From: Lewinella sp. W8 | GTDB taxonomy: Bacteria > Bacteroidota > Bacteroidia > Chitinophagales > Saprospiraceae | Assembly: GCF_004375085.3 (NCBI RefSeq) | Contig: NZ_SNAQ03000019.1 | Span: 62,001 to 126,000, forward strand | Direction: 5' to 3' | DNA: 64,000 nucleotides | Shown: piece by piece, positions 1-7,410 of the stretch | Position numbering within the stretch: position 1 is the stretch's first letter | Layout of the letters: each line of letters opens with the position of its first letter | Program-made: the position numbers and the translations under genes | The notes under the pieces: model-generated | What the model was told of the DNA's origin: nothing | Database searches by the model: none | What the model saw: only the letters and a program-made list of their open reading frames with translations

Positions 1-1014
1 CAGGACGAATTGATCGTTGAGCTGTCCACAGACCTTCACCCGAGGGAAACTGCGTGGATAGTCCGCAATGAAGCCGAAGAGGTAATCCTCCAGGGCGGGC
101 CCTTTGACAAATCAGAATGGCTTACCGACTTCCGCAGTCCGGTTTGTCTTGATCCAGGTTGCTACACCTTCACCATTTTCGACGAAGAGGGGGACGGGAT
201 TAGTTCTCAGGACTTCGGGCCGGGAGCCTACCGCTTAATTCTGAACGGCGACACCATTGCGTCAGGCGGGGATTTTGGTTTTCAAGAAGAGGTCTCTTTC
301 TGCGTTTCGATTGATCCGGAGGAGTGCGAACCGCTCGACCTTTCAGAAATCGCCAGCTACGGGACCAATCAGGACGCGGGCGTCGTCTTCGTGGATTACG
401 GCGGGCAAGAAATTACGATCCGGGGCAATGGCTGGAAGTCAATACCCCTCGAATACACCGTCACCGAAAGAACGGTCCTGAAGCTCTCTTTCAGGGCGGG
501 CCCCATTGGGGAAATCCATGGCATCGGATTCGACAATAACGACGTGATCGGGTCCAATCAAACGTTCAGGCTTGCCGGCACTCAGTCCTGGGGCATCCCT
601 TCTTATTCTGGCTACCAGCCGGCGGACGGTTGGGTAGACTACGAAATCCCCGTAGGCAACTTTTACCGGGGAGACTTTGATCGATTGTTCTTTGTCAACG
701 ATAAAGACCTCGGGACAGCAAATAACGAAAGCAGCTTCCGCAATGTCAGGGTTTGCGAAGACGGGACGGGCGTTACCTCAGAACTCCCTGCCCCCGCCGA
801 AGGAGAGTTTGACCTCCCGGTAATTCCCGAGCCCTACCCCAACCCTACTTCCGGATTGATCTTGCTTCCTGAGCCTGGGGAGTGGACTGTATTCAACCTG
901 ACCGGACAATCCCTTTCGTCCGGATCGGGAAGTCAAATTGATTTGTCAGAATACCCGCAAGGCGTCTACCTCGTAAGGCGTGGCGGGAAGACCTCGAAAA
1001 TCGTAAAGCGATAA
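1..1014 (+). CDS. T9SS type A sorting domain protein, 5' partial
   Basis: The reading frame is open from the first base, so this is the C-terminal 337 residues of a longer protein. An early segment (CYTFTIFDEEGDGI) is a beta-sandwich motif common in secreted Bacteroidota proteins. A second domain with IHGIGFDNN and RLFFVNDKD resembles modules found in Lewinella extracellular enzymes. The last 65 or so residues are a type A T9SS sorting domain: YPNPTSG, then YPQGVYLVR, then a basic KIVKR end. The product should be exported through the Sec and T9SS systems and attached to or released from the cell surface. It lies just upstream of holin-like genes on the same strand, so it may be a phage-carried cargo gene, but the left border of the element is unseen. 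Confidence 0.8.
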   Translation, partial: QDELIVELSTDLHPRETAWIVRNEAEEVILQGGPFDKSEWLTDFRSPVCLDPGCYTFTIFDEEGDGISSQDFGPGAYRLILNGDTIASGGDFGFQEEVSFCVSIDPEECEPLDLSEIASYGTNQDAGVVFVDYGGQEITIRGNGWKSIPLEYTVTERTVLKLSFRAGPIGEIHGIGFDNNDVIGSNQTFRLAGTQSWGIPSYSGYQPADGWVDYEIPVGNFYRGDFDRLFFVNDKDLGTANNESSFRNVRVCEDGTGVTSELPAPAEGEFDLPVIPEPYPNPTSGLILLPEPGEWTVFNLTGQSLSSGSGSQIDLSEYPQGVYLVRRGGKTSKIVKR

Positions 1015-1058
1015 AAATAAATGCTATGAAACCGAAATAATCAAAATGTCAGAAAGAA

Positions 1059-1448
1059 ATGAATTCGACCATATTACTGGACATCTTGGCTTGGCTCGAA
1101 ATGGAGCCGCTGGGAGTAGTTACGGGAACGATAGGATCAATGTTGTCCCTCTTCGTGGTAAACGGAAACACCTTTACCTGGAGGCGGACGGTATTGATCC
1201 TAATGGCAGGAGTGGGGCTTTGTGGCTACACCTTAGCCATAACCGGAGTTTGGGCCGACAGGCTCTTTGACAAGCCCGAGGCAATACGGGCTACCTCCCT
1301 TGTCCTGAATATCGGAATCGGATTTATTGCTTCTGACGCGCTCTCCTCCATCAAAAGTGCCGCTCCAACATTCACCAACGCCGTTGTAAATCATTTCACA
1401 GAATTATTCAAGCTACTGACTAAGCCCTCAACCAAGAAAGATGAATAG
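1059..1448 (+). CDS. Small membrane protein, holin-like
   Basis: This 129-residue protein has three hydrophobic segments (roughly residues 18-36, 42-66 and 79-97) and a charged C-terminus ending KKDE. Size, topology and clustering with two other small membrane proteins resemble phage holins, which permeabilise the inner membrane for lysis. I recognise no specific family, and no endolysin is visible nearby. Its last bases overlap the next gene by 8 nt, suggesting translational coupling. It could instead be a membrane protein unrelated to lysis. Confidence 0.6.
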   Translation: MNSTILLDILAWLEMEPLGVVTGTIGSMLSLFVVNGNTFTWRRTVLILMAGVGLCGYTLAITGVWADRLFDKPEAIRATSLVLNIGIGFIASDALSSIKSAAPTFTNAVVNHFTELFKLLTKPSTKKDE

Positions 1449-2109
1449 CTACATCTACTCAATAACCTTTCAAATAATTGGCTACGTCACGCTTGGCCTG
1501 ACCTTCTATTTATTGGCCGTTGCGCTGAAGAATGATCGGTTAAAAATGGATCATCCGGTTCTGAGCCGTAGAACAACCAAGCTCGCCTTGGTGGGGGTTT
1601 TTGTCAGTCTGTTCGGTTACTTGGCCGTCCCCGGAGAAAATCAAATTTGGTGGGCTCTCTTCAACGCCTCAATCATGGGGGCTCTCGGGACTTTTGCCTA
1701 CTACTACAAAGAGCAATACGAAAGGATAAAAATTGCCTATGTGGATCATTCCGCATACCTCACGATTCCCACGGAAAACTACATCGAGGCAGAGCCAGGG
1801 GTTTGGCTTAGAGTGCTTACCCCAAAATCTAAAATCCTGACTCCAGAAGAAGTTGACCTACTGAAAATCATGGAGGATTACCCCGCTGATAATTGGCTCG
1901 GAATAGCTTTTGAAATAAGTGACGGATCAAATTTCCCGCCACACATCCACCCGAAGTGGGAACACACCTACCTGACGAAAGGGGAAGCCGAAGTCTTTGA
2001 CAACTACCGAAAGCTGGAACCAGGAAAACACATCGAAGTCCCACCCATCACAAAGCATCATTTCAAAGCCTTGGCGAAGTGCCGGGGCATCAGCTTCATT
2101 CAAAAATAA
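1441..2109 (+). CDS. Three-TM membrane protein with C-terminal cupin domain
   Basis: This 222-residue protein has three predicted membrane segments in the first 90 residues. A soluble part follows, whose end (about 150-222) looks like a small cupin barrel: FPPHIHPKWEH supplies His-x-His and a downstream Glu/His, then TKGEAEV and a later HH. Cupins often bind a metal or small ligand. Joining a holin-sized membrane domain to a cupin is unusual. The gene overlaps the preceding one by 8 nt and belongs to the same late-type cluster. Function unknown. Confidence 0.6.
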   Translation: MNSYIYSITFQIIGYVTLGLTFYLLAVALKNDRLKMDHPVLSRRTTKLALVGVFVSLFGYLAVPGENQIWWALFNASIMGALGTFAYYYKEQYERIKIAYVDHSAYLTIPTENYIEAEPGVWLRVLTPKSKILTPEEVDLLKIMEDYPADNWLGIAFEISDGSNFPPHIHPKWEHTYLTKGEAEVFDNYRKLEPGKHIEVPPITKHHFKALAKCRGISFIQK

Positions 2110-2149
2110 CCGACCGGGCGGTTTCCCCGGACACCAAACATACTGTACC

Positions 2150-2596
2150 ATGACTACTACATCACCACCCGTAAGTCGGACGATTATCAAATCGACGAAC
2201 TTTAACGTTCAGGCTCTCATTCCGCTGCTTGTGGCAATCGGGGCCCTCTTCGGGATTGATCCAGACGTAACCCTCACCGCTACTGATTACGCCGCCAACA
2301 TTGGCGTTACCGTTGTCGGTGCGTGGTATTTCCTTCGGGAGCAATTCAAGGACGGACTTTCCCTGACGTGGAACTCAAACGTGCTGTTCTACATTATCGC
2401 GTTCCTGGCAAACTTCGTTCCCTGGATCGTGGACTACCCGATTCAAGAAACGGCCTCGGGACTGATTGAAGCACTCGCCTCCGGGGACTTCTCCCTGATT
2501 CTTACCTCCCTTTTTGCCGTTGGGAACATCGTCTACAAGATCATTCAGGACCGGAGAAACGCCAGTTCAGGCGGACAGCCCGCTCCCGCTCGGTAA
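2150..2596 (+). CDS. Small membrane protein, holin-like
   Basis: I chose the ATG at 2150 (MTTTSPPVSRT). An upstream in-frame ATG at 1997 lies inside the preceding gene and gives a non-hydrophobic, unlikely extension. The 148-residue product has about four hydrophobic stretches (ALIPLLVAIGALFG, NIGVTVVGAWYFL, VLFYIIAFLANFVPW, LILTSLFAVGNIV) and a polar C-terminus. Last of the three-gene membrane cluster, it is a candidate holin or other lysis membrane protein. No family recognised. Confidence 0.6.
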   Translation: MTTTSPPVSRTIIKSTNFNVQALIPLLVAIGALFGIDPDVTLTATDYAANIGVTVVGAWYFLREQFKDGLSLTWNSNVLFYIIAFLANFVPWIVDYPIQETASGLIEALASGDFSLILTSLFAVGNIVYKIIQDRRNASSGGQPAPAR

Positions 2597-2635
2597 AGCG
2601 GAAAGAATACTATGGTGTTTGGTCCCTCCTTCCCG

Positions 2636-2651
2636 CCCTGATCCTTCAGGG
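2636..2651. terminator. Hairpin between convergent blocks
   Basis: A 6-bp perfect stem (CCCTGA/TCAGGG) with a 4-base loop lies between the convergent genes ending at 2596 and 2721. There is no clear T-tract on either side, so termination is only a guess. Confidence 0.3.
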
Positions 2652-2720
2652 TTGGGGAGTTGGGGCTTGCAATGCTTGTTTGTGTACGTGTAAGTCCGTA
2701 GGAGCCCTTGGAGCTATGCT

Positions 2721-3050
2721 TCAGGGGTTCTTTGTTGGTGGCTTGGGTAAGGGCATCCAATGGGTGATGTAATTATTTTCAAACTGGAAATCATTACCAA
2801 CGAAAACCTTAGCATCAGCATGATATTTAGCTATCCCCCAATACCTATCTTTAGTTACCATAACAACAAATTCCAGGTCGCAAGGGAACGCGTCCTCCAC
2901 GCTTACCCAGGGGGCGCAATCGTTTAACTTATCCTCAATCGCCGCTAAAGCTAATCTCAAATCAGCATCACTAGGGAAAGGCCGATCGTTGGTTGCCGTA
3001 TTACGATCGTGACGTATTTCGGTTATGATTTTCAAAAGCAGGTCTCTCAT
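2721..3050 (-). CDS. DUF551 domain protein
   Basis: This 109-residue protein ends with PWVSVEDAFPCDLEFVVMV, YWGIAKYH and ITHWMPLPKPP. That is the recognisable DUF551 pattern (W-x-x-V-E-D-x-x-P ... T-H-W-M-P-L-P-x-P-P) common in phages and prophages, whose biochemical role is unknown. The N-terminal 50 residues are helical and not part of that domain. It is the last gene of the leftward block, and its ATG overlaps the stop of the upstream gene (ATGA). Confidence 0.75.
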   Translation of the reverse strand: MRDLLLKIITEIRHDRNTATNDRPFPSDADLRLALAAIEDKLNDCAPWVSVEDAFPCDLEFVVMVTKDRYWGIAKYHADAKVFVGNDFQFENNYITHWMPLPKPPTKNP

Positions 3051-3364
3051 TCCTCCAGGCTTTTGAGAACTTCTTCTATTCGGCGAGCCTCTTCACTTTT
3101 GGTCTTTAATTTTTCTTCCATCCTGAGCCTTAAAATCGCCTTCACAGAAGAGAGGATTTCAGCCCATTTACTTTCGGCGACTTCCTGTATTATCAGGCCA
3201 GCAATTCGTTGATCCACTTCTCTCCCTTTTTGTAAGGGTTGAGAATTAATTGTGTCGAGAACCTTGCTGACGTCAACATCCAAGCCTTGAAACCTTGAAG
3301 GGTTTGGGTTTAGGTTAAGCGGCCCACGTATTTTGCGCTCTGGATAGTCGTCCATAAATGCCAT
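3047..3364 (-). CDS. Hypothetical phage protein
   Basis: A 105-residue protein with a basic, proline-rich start and a strongly helical, charged C-terminal half (RLRMEEKLKTKSEEARRIEEVLKSLEE), probably a short coiled coil. No family recognised. It is coupled by ATGA overlap to the DUF551 gene. Confidence 0.6.
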   Translation of the reverse strand: MAFMDDYPERKIRGPLNLNPNPSRFQGLDVDVSKVLDTINSQPLQKGREVDQRIAGLIIQEVAESKWAEILSSVKAILRLRMEEKLKTKSEEARRIEEVLKSLEE

Positions 3365-3412
3365 AACGATTTGTTCTAATGATTTGAATTATTCGAGGAG
3401 GAAGGAATTTGA

Positions 3413-3538
3413 TTATCCCTTTCCTCCCCCAAAGAGGCTTTTAAAAATGGTTGCTATTACATAAGCAACACCTACGGTGTAAGAGACTCTTACCGCAACC
3501 TCGGGCCATGTAATTGCCTCGCAGATACATTCATTCAT
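3413..3538 (-). CDS. Small membrane peptide
   Basis: A 41-residue product begins MNECICEAITWPEV and contains one hydrophobic segment (VSYTVGVAYVIATIFKSLF) followed by a glycine/lysine tail. I started at 3538; a longer in-frame extension to 3607 overlaps the upstream gene. Probably a single-pass inner-membrane peptide. Function unknown. Confidence 0.5.
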   Translation of the reverse strand: MNECICEAITWPEVAVRVSYTVGVAYVIATIFKSLFGGGKG

Positions 3539-3554
3539 AGTAGATGTGTTTTGG

Positions 3555-3863
3555 TTATTCTTCCTCTTCTTTTCCGGGGAGGTCAGGAATCCGCATATAG
3601 AGATCAACCTCGCTTACTGCATAATGCTTCCCATCAGGGAGAGTCCGGAAATCTTCCAACGGGCCGTAGGTAGCTACGGCAAATCGTTGGTTCACGCATT
3701 CGTAATCCATGTAAATAATTACGAGGTCTCCCTTTTCGGGAGGGGAAGCCTCGGGATTAACCCATGTCTTCAGTTTTGAAAGGGCAGCAGCAGCAACTCC
3801 AATTCCGTTTCCGAAACCTTCTCCGTAACTCTTTAAAGCGATAATTGTCTCTCTCTTGGTCAT
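3555..3863 (-). CDS. Hypothetical phage protein
   Basis: A 102-residue product starts at MTKRETI. A longer frame to 3899 would enter the structured region upstream, so I reject that start. The middle (EKGDLVIIYMDYECVNQRFAVATYGP) resembles a small beta-barrel, and the end is acidic. No family recognised. Confidence 0.6.
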   Translation of the reverse strand: MTKRETIIALKSYGEGFGNGIGVAAAALSKLKTWVNPEASPPEKGDLVIIYMDYECVNQRFAVATYGPLEDFRTLPDGKHYAVSEVDLYMRIPDLPGKEEEE

Positions 3864-3888
3864 TATTGATCTTGATTTTTGAAAAAAT

Positions 3889-4053
3889 CCCAAGCACACC
3901 CGATGCGTTTACTCCCGTTAGGCTTTCTCGCGTCCCTCCCTCATGGAAGACGCCTACTTGCGGCACCGGGAATGATACATCGACGTTTCGTTGATCGGCA
4001 CCAACTCTATCCGCCAGCCGGTTCACTTGGCTAAAGTGTGGGGTGCTTGGGGG
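3889..4053. ncRNA. Candidate structured RNA domain closed by a long stem
   Basis: This gap between two leftward genes is bounded by complementary sequences. CCCAAGCAC (3889-3897) pairs perfectly with GTGCTTGGG (4043-4051), and CCC/GGG extends the stem after a one-base bulge. Inside are further helices: GCGTC/GACGC, a seven-pair ATCGACG/CGTTGAT hairpin with a TTT loop (one G-T pair if read on the + strand), and AGCC/GGCT. An overlapping frame has no protein-like features. Strand is undecided; it lies inside the leftward transcript. It resembles no RNA family I can name. Confidence 0.45.
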
Positions 4054-4057
4054 TTCT

Positions 4058-4348
4058 TTATTTGGACAAGGGGGTGTCTTTGATTGAAACCTCCGGGAAA
4101 TCGTAAACTGTAATGTCTTTTTTGGCAATCTCGTCTACCAATTTCGACACCACATAACGACCTCTTGCCGTGGTAACAGTTCCCTCTTCCGTTTCTACGG
4201 CAAGACCGGCCTTTATCAGTCTTCTCGTAGCGTCGTTATTCAGGTTGCGCCCTGTACGAACCGGCTCGTGGTGTCGGAGGTGGAAAAGTTCGCGAACATC
4301 GACTTTATGCCCGTGAATAATCTGAGGATTGCTTTCTTGGCTGCTCAT
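4058..4348 (-). CDS. Hypothetical protein with possible winged-helix fold
   Basis: This 96-residue protein has a helical segment NDATRRLIKAGLAVETEEGTV followed by TTARGRYVV. The pattern of helix, turn and beta hairpin is common to small winged-helix DNA-binding proteins (a recognition helix, then a beta wing ending in GRYVV). It is inferred only from this pattern. Its stop codon borders the structured region at 3889-4053. Confidence 0.5.
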   Translation of the reverse strand: MSSQESNPQIIHGHKVDVRELFHLRHHEPVRTGRNLNNDATRRLIKAGLAVETEEGTVTTARGRYVVSKLVDEIAKKDITVYDFPEVSIKDTPLSK

Positions 4349-4360
4349 GGCTGTTCTGTT

Positions 4361-4651
4361 TTATGAAGAGTAAAGCGTGTTGTCGATTTGCCCCTCGAAT
4401 CGCTCAAGAGACATAATGCAATACCCCTCTTTCAATCCAAAGGCACTACCTTCTTTGTCTGTCAGGATAGATGTCACCCGAGAAGCAACCTTGCCCCCGA
4501 AATAGGCGTCTAACTCCGGGTCATATCCTTCGCAGACCAAAACGTCACCGACCTCATAAGGACGGTCGTTCTTCCGCAGTTCGAACTTCTTGTTTCGGCT
4601 TTTCAACTGGGAGAAAAACGGTTCAACGGTTTTCAAATAATGTACTTTCAT
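4361..4651 (-). CDS. DUF3850 (ASCH-like) protein
   Basis: A 96-residue protein from MKVHYLKTVEPFF. The motifs KKFELRKNDRPYEVGDVLV and FGLKEGYCIMSLE are typical of DUF3850, a small domain of the ASCH superfamily found in phages. ASCH/PUA-like folds usually bind RNA or modified bases. I chose the start at 4651 because the conserved domain begins there; a longer frame to 4726 overlaps the upstream gene. Confidence 0.75.
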   Translation of the reverse strand: MKVHYLKTVEPFFSQLKSRNKKFELRKNDRPYEVGDVLVCEGYDPELDAYFGGKVASRVTSILTDKEGSAFGLKEGYCIMSLERFEGQIDNTLYSS

Positions 4652-4670
4652 AACTCTAGTTTTGGAATGG

Positions 4671-5006
4671 TTACGCGTTTTGATAATATTGCCAAGCGGC
4701 TTCGACTGCCTTACTCCATCGGCCACAGATCGCGGCCAATTCCTTTACGCAATCGTAATCATCTAGCTCCGCGTCAATTATTGAAATAATGTTGTCGTAT
4801 TGGTAGGACAATGCCCCCGCGTGCTCCGATGGGTTGATGTCAATACCCTCGCTCCATTCTTCGAGTAAGTCAATAGTGAACTGTTCGAGGTTTCTATCTA
4901 ACCACTTGCTTGCCGCCTTTTCCATTTCTTCAATGAAGGGCGCGCTTACTGCTTTAGCTATCTGGCTAAATTCGGTTCCTGCCCTTTCTTTGTTTACAAC
5001 TTCCAT
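4671..5006 (-). CDS. Hypothetical phage protein
   Basis: A 111-residue acidic, mostly helical protein from MEVVNKERAG. It has features like LLEEWSEGID and a C-terminus rich in aromatic residues (AWQYYQNA). An upstream in-frame start (5081) would overlap the next gene. No family recognised. Confidence 0.55.
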   Translation of the reverse strand: MEVVNKERAGTEFSQIAKAVSAPFIEEMEKAASKWLDRNLEQFTIDLLEEWSEGIDINPSEHAGALSYQYDNIISIIDAELDDYDCVKELAAICGRWSKAVEAAWQYYQNA

Positions 5007-5040
5007 TTTCTTGCTGAATTTATTGCCCTTGCTGGGCGGG

Positions 5041-5556
5041 TTAATTAGATTCAACCGGACAAACGCAGTCGAAAATGTCATACATCAAGTCTATTGCCCA
5101 TTGCGGTAAATCGATCTTGTCCTTGTTGTTCTCGTAGTATTGTCGCGGAGTGTCGCCAAACTCATACCCCATCGCCATCCAATCAACAACCATTTCAACC
5201 ACGAAGGCGTCCGCATAAGGGTGGTTCTCGTACTTCTTTGTCCAGGTTTGCCAATGATGATCGTTATTAGCCTTGTGGTGCTCCCAGGCAGAATCAAAAG
5301 CGGCCTTATCCTTTTCTTCTCCCTCCGAAGGGAAGAACCATTGGCGGTACTGCGTAAACTCCTGCGCGGACAGCTTGCTAAGGTCGTGAGCCTTTACCCC
5401 GGCGGCTATGCTATGGTAAACGAAATCATCGTCTAGGAATCGAAACCCCTTCCCATTACATTGTAGCTTTATTTCTAGCCACGCCTTTTGGACGTTCAAG
5501 TAATGCCGTTCAACGTAGTCTAAATACTCTCTAAATTTTTGGATTCTCTCTAGCAT
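5041..5556 (-). CDS. DUF5662 family protein
   Basis: This 171-residue protein has the DUF5662 pattern: HDLSKLSAQEFTQYRQWFF, then FDSAWEHHKANNDHHW, then EMVVDWMAMGYEFGDTPRQYY. The conserved His and Asp residues (HD, HH, HHW, D) suggest a metal-binding all-helical fold, possibly related to HD hydrolases; that link is inference. The family is common in phages and mobile elements, with no established reaction. Confidence 0.75.
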   Translation of the reverse strand: MLERIQKFREYLDYVERHYLNVQKAWLEIKLQCNGKGFRFLDDDFVYHSIAAGVKAHDLSKLSAQEFTQYRQWFFPSEGEEKDKAAFDSAWEHHKANNDHHWQTWTKKYENHPYADAFVVEMVVDWMAMGYEFGDTPRQYYENNKDKIDLPQWAIDLMYDIFDCVCPVESN

Positions 5557-5575
5557 AATTTCGTTTTTGGGTTGG

Positions 5576-5797
5576 TTAGTTATTCTTTTCCTGGTAGGCT
5601 AGCTCCTCCTCCTTAATGCGGTCAACGATGTACCGTGCAATTGTCCTACCCCATGTGTGTTTACCATGCTCCGGGTCGGTAGACTGCCAGTAGTGGTCCA
5701 AAGCCCAAAAGATTACGTCCTCCACCTTTTCGGGGTGTACGTTTTCTTCCAGTTCGTCAAGAATGACCGCTTTGGCTATTTTCCGTATTCCTTCCAT
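5576..5797 (-). CDS. Hypothetical phage protein
   Basis: A 73-residue protein, helical, rich in Glu and Trp/His (FWALDHYWQSTDPEHGKHTWGR). No family recognised. It sits 19 nt upstream of the DUF5662 gene in the leftward block. Confidence 0.55.
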   Translation of the reverse strand: MEGIRKIAKAVILDELEENVHPEKVEDVIFWALDHYWQSTDPEHGKHTWGRTIARYIVDRIKEEELAYQEKNN

Positions 5798-5809
5798 TTC
5801 TCTTTGACC

Positions 5810-6097
5810 TTATCCGGCGTTAAACGAGGAAAGTATTAAGCCTCGGCCCCTTTTAGATTCGCCTATGTATTGCACTTTAACTTGGTCTAAATTTGAGGCA
5901 CTAACCCAATTTCTTGAAGTGTATTCATATTCTCCCCCTTTGGTGAATGTGCCCATCCACATCCCATCTTTAATGTGGGTTACACATTCAGACGGATGAA
6001 TATTCTTAGCATCTTCCTCGGATTCTGCGGATACTACCGCAGAATCATAAGTGTCATATCCATGTACTAAATCTTGAGTGATTAGGTAGATTTTCAT
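5810..6097 (-). CDS. Hypothetical phage protein
   Basis: A 95-residue protein starting MKIYLITQD. It alternates beta-strand patterns (AVVSAESEEDAKNIHPS is typical of small DUF proteins with a phage 'SAESEEDA' helix) and ends FNAG. A frame extension to 6160 adds an unlikely basic and proline-rich leader. Function unknown. Confidence 0.55.
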   Translation of the reverse strand: MKIYLITQDLVHGYDTYDSAVVSAESEEDAKNIHPSECVTHIKDGMWMGTFTKGGEYEYTSRNWVSASNLDQVKVQYIGESKRGRGLILSSFNAG

Positions 6098-6107
6098 CGT
6101 CTTTATA

Positions 6108-6278
6108 TTATTCCCCGGTTGGGGAGGGGGTACAAATTTGAAAGCAAATCGAAGAGCCAAATAGTCCGAAGGCCCATGTTTTAGTAGTCCCGATTTGGTG
6201 GAACCGGAAGCCCTTGAGCCCGCAACTTTTGATCTTGAGGTAGAGTTTGTTTCCGGATAACGGGTTTAAAAGGCTCAC
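6108..6278 (-). CDS. Candidate 56-aa small gene with GTG start
   Basis: A GTG at 6278 overlaps the upstream gene's stop codon as GTGA. It opens a 56-residue frame (VSLLNPLSGNKLYLKIKS ... SPTGE) ending 10 nt before the next gene. The tight spacing matches the neighbouring genes and would explain a gap that otherwise holds nothing. The peptide is basic and aromatic-rich with no recognised domain. Not confirmed as coding. Confidence 0.35.
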   Translation of the reverse strand: MSLLNPLSGNKLYLKIKSCGLKGFRFHQIGTTKTWAFGLFGSSICFQICTPSPTGE

Positions 6279-6601
6279 TTCACTTTCGCTTTTGCAGCAG
6301 CCGGCGGCGGCGACAGCGTGACAAACTTCGGGCCTCCATACAGGCGGTTGAAACGATCCGGATCATTGTTTTTCATTTCAATTATCCTACGGACTTCCCG
6401 CTTCACGTAGGCGTAATTACTGACCTTGCCTTTCATACGAAGGACAGAGGGGGTTTTCTTCAGGGTTCTTCCGTTGGATTTCAAAGCCCATTGGAACATA
6501 CCTACCGAAAACGTCCCCCACATACCGAGGGCTTTTTCATCAGGAATATCCGCGTCGAATTTTCCCGCGTGTTGAATTTCTTTAAAACTGTAATTGGTCA
6601 T
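6275..6601 (-). CDS. Hypothetical phage protein
   Basis: A 108-residue basic protein. The centre (MWGTFSVGMFQWALKSNGRTLKK) and a helix-rich segment (YVKREVRRIIEMKNNDPDRF) precede a proline/alanine/lysine tail, which suggests nucleic-acid contact. No family recognised. Confidence 0.6.
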   Translation of the reverse strand: MTNYSFKEIQHAGKFDADIPDEKALGMWGTFSVGMFQWALKSNGRTLKKTPSVLRMKGKVSNYAYVKREVRRIIEMKNNDPDRFNRLYGGPKFVTLSPPPAAAKAKVK

Positions 6602-6611
6602 TTTGCCTGTT

Positions 6612-6899
6612 TTATTCTTTCATGTCTTCAAAATAGAAGACGATTTCATCTTCTGAGCACTCTTCCGGATCGGCCTGAATCGTCCCCGTTTCTAGGGGGT
6701 GGGAGTAGGTGATTTGATACCAGCCGGAATTTGTGCGGGTCGGGGTGAATGTTTTTTGGTTGTCCATCCCGGCCCTTCGGATTTTTACTTTTTCGTGGTC
6801 ATGGGAGACGGCGACTTGTCCTTTCATCAGGTCGGAACCTTTCACCATCAGGTTTCTACGCCAGGGCTTCTTCCGCTCGACAATTGTTAGCCGGATCAT
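6612..6899 (-). CDS. Hypothetical phage protein
   Basis: A 95-residue protein starting MIRLTIVERKKPWRR. The chosen ATG overlaps the stop of the upstream metallopeptidase gene (ATGA), the usual coupling here. A longer frame to 7034 lies inside that gene. The product is basic at the start and acidic at the end (CSEDEIVFYFEDMKE). Function unknown. Confidence 0.6.
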   Translation of the reverse strand: MIRLTIVERKKPWRRNLMVKGSDLMKGQVAVSHDHEKVKIRRAGMDNQKTFTPTRTNSGWYQITYSHPLETGTIQADPEECSEDEIVFYFEDMKE

Positions 6900-7396
6900 T
6901 GACCTGGAGAATGTAGGAGGCGAAGCATTTCGTCCGCGAAGAGGTTTGCCTCCGGCTCGGTTTGTTCTCGGTAGTTCTCTTGGCTTTGGATAGGCTTGCC
7001 GCAATGAAATAGAACGTGTCCGACTTCGTGCCAAAAAGTGCGCTCCGCCCCTTCGTCAGATAGTGGTCGACACATGGTTATGACTCCAATATTTGACCAG
7101 CCCCAAAGCTCCCTTCCTGAAACATGGCAAGTAGTGTCTTGCCATTGAAGTTTCACTCCCAATTGCTTGGCAACGGCCATGTAACCGCCATACCCGCTTT
7201 CGCAATCAAAGGACAGACGGCCGTAGAGATTCGCCCGGTATTCTGCCTCCTTGATGATCTGAGCGGACCGGGTATAAACTTCGTCTCCGTCATAGACTGA
7301 TTCCGCATAGCCGTCCGGGTACACCCCTCCCCCATCAGGGGAGAAGGCATAGAAACCGAAGGTGGCCAGCAGGAGGACCAATGCAAAAGTTTTCAT
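6896..7396 (-). CDS. Exported ImmA/IrrE-like zinc metallopeptidase
   Basis: This 166-residue protein has an N-terminal signal peptide (MKTFALVLLLATFGFYAFS). A zincin core follows: HEVGH at residues 123-127 and a downstream EANLFADEML helix supplying the third metal ligand (Glu149). That layout is the ImmA/IrrE (COG2856) pattern, whose usual members are cytoplasmic and cleave repressors. This one appears to work outside the inner membrane. Four cysteines (about 74, 90, 109 and 132) fit disulfides in the periplasm. A paralogue lies at 21149-21589. A structured, pseudoknot-forming region lies 15 nt upstream of the ATG. Confidence 0.75.
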   Translation of the reverse strand: MKTFALVLLLATFGFYAFSPDGGGVYPDGYAESVYDGDEVYTRSAQIIKEAEYRANLYGRLSFDCESGYGGYMAVAKQLGVKLQWQDTTCHVSGRELWGWSNIGVITMCRPLSDEGAERTFWHEVGHVLFHCGKPIQSQENYREQTEPEANLFADEMLRLLHSPGQ

Positions 7397-7410
7397 TTGG
7401 TATCAGTTGA

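Noticed and set aside
1014-1060. Left attachment site of the element
   Set aside because: No sequence resembling the tRNA-Gly 3' end is present here; the left junction is probably outside the window.
3757-4128. Minus-strand frame of 123 aa overlapping the gap at 3889-4053
   Set aside because: It overlaps two better genes and the stem-closed RNA-like domain, and the composition lacks domain features.
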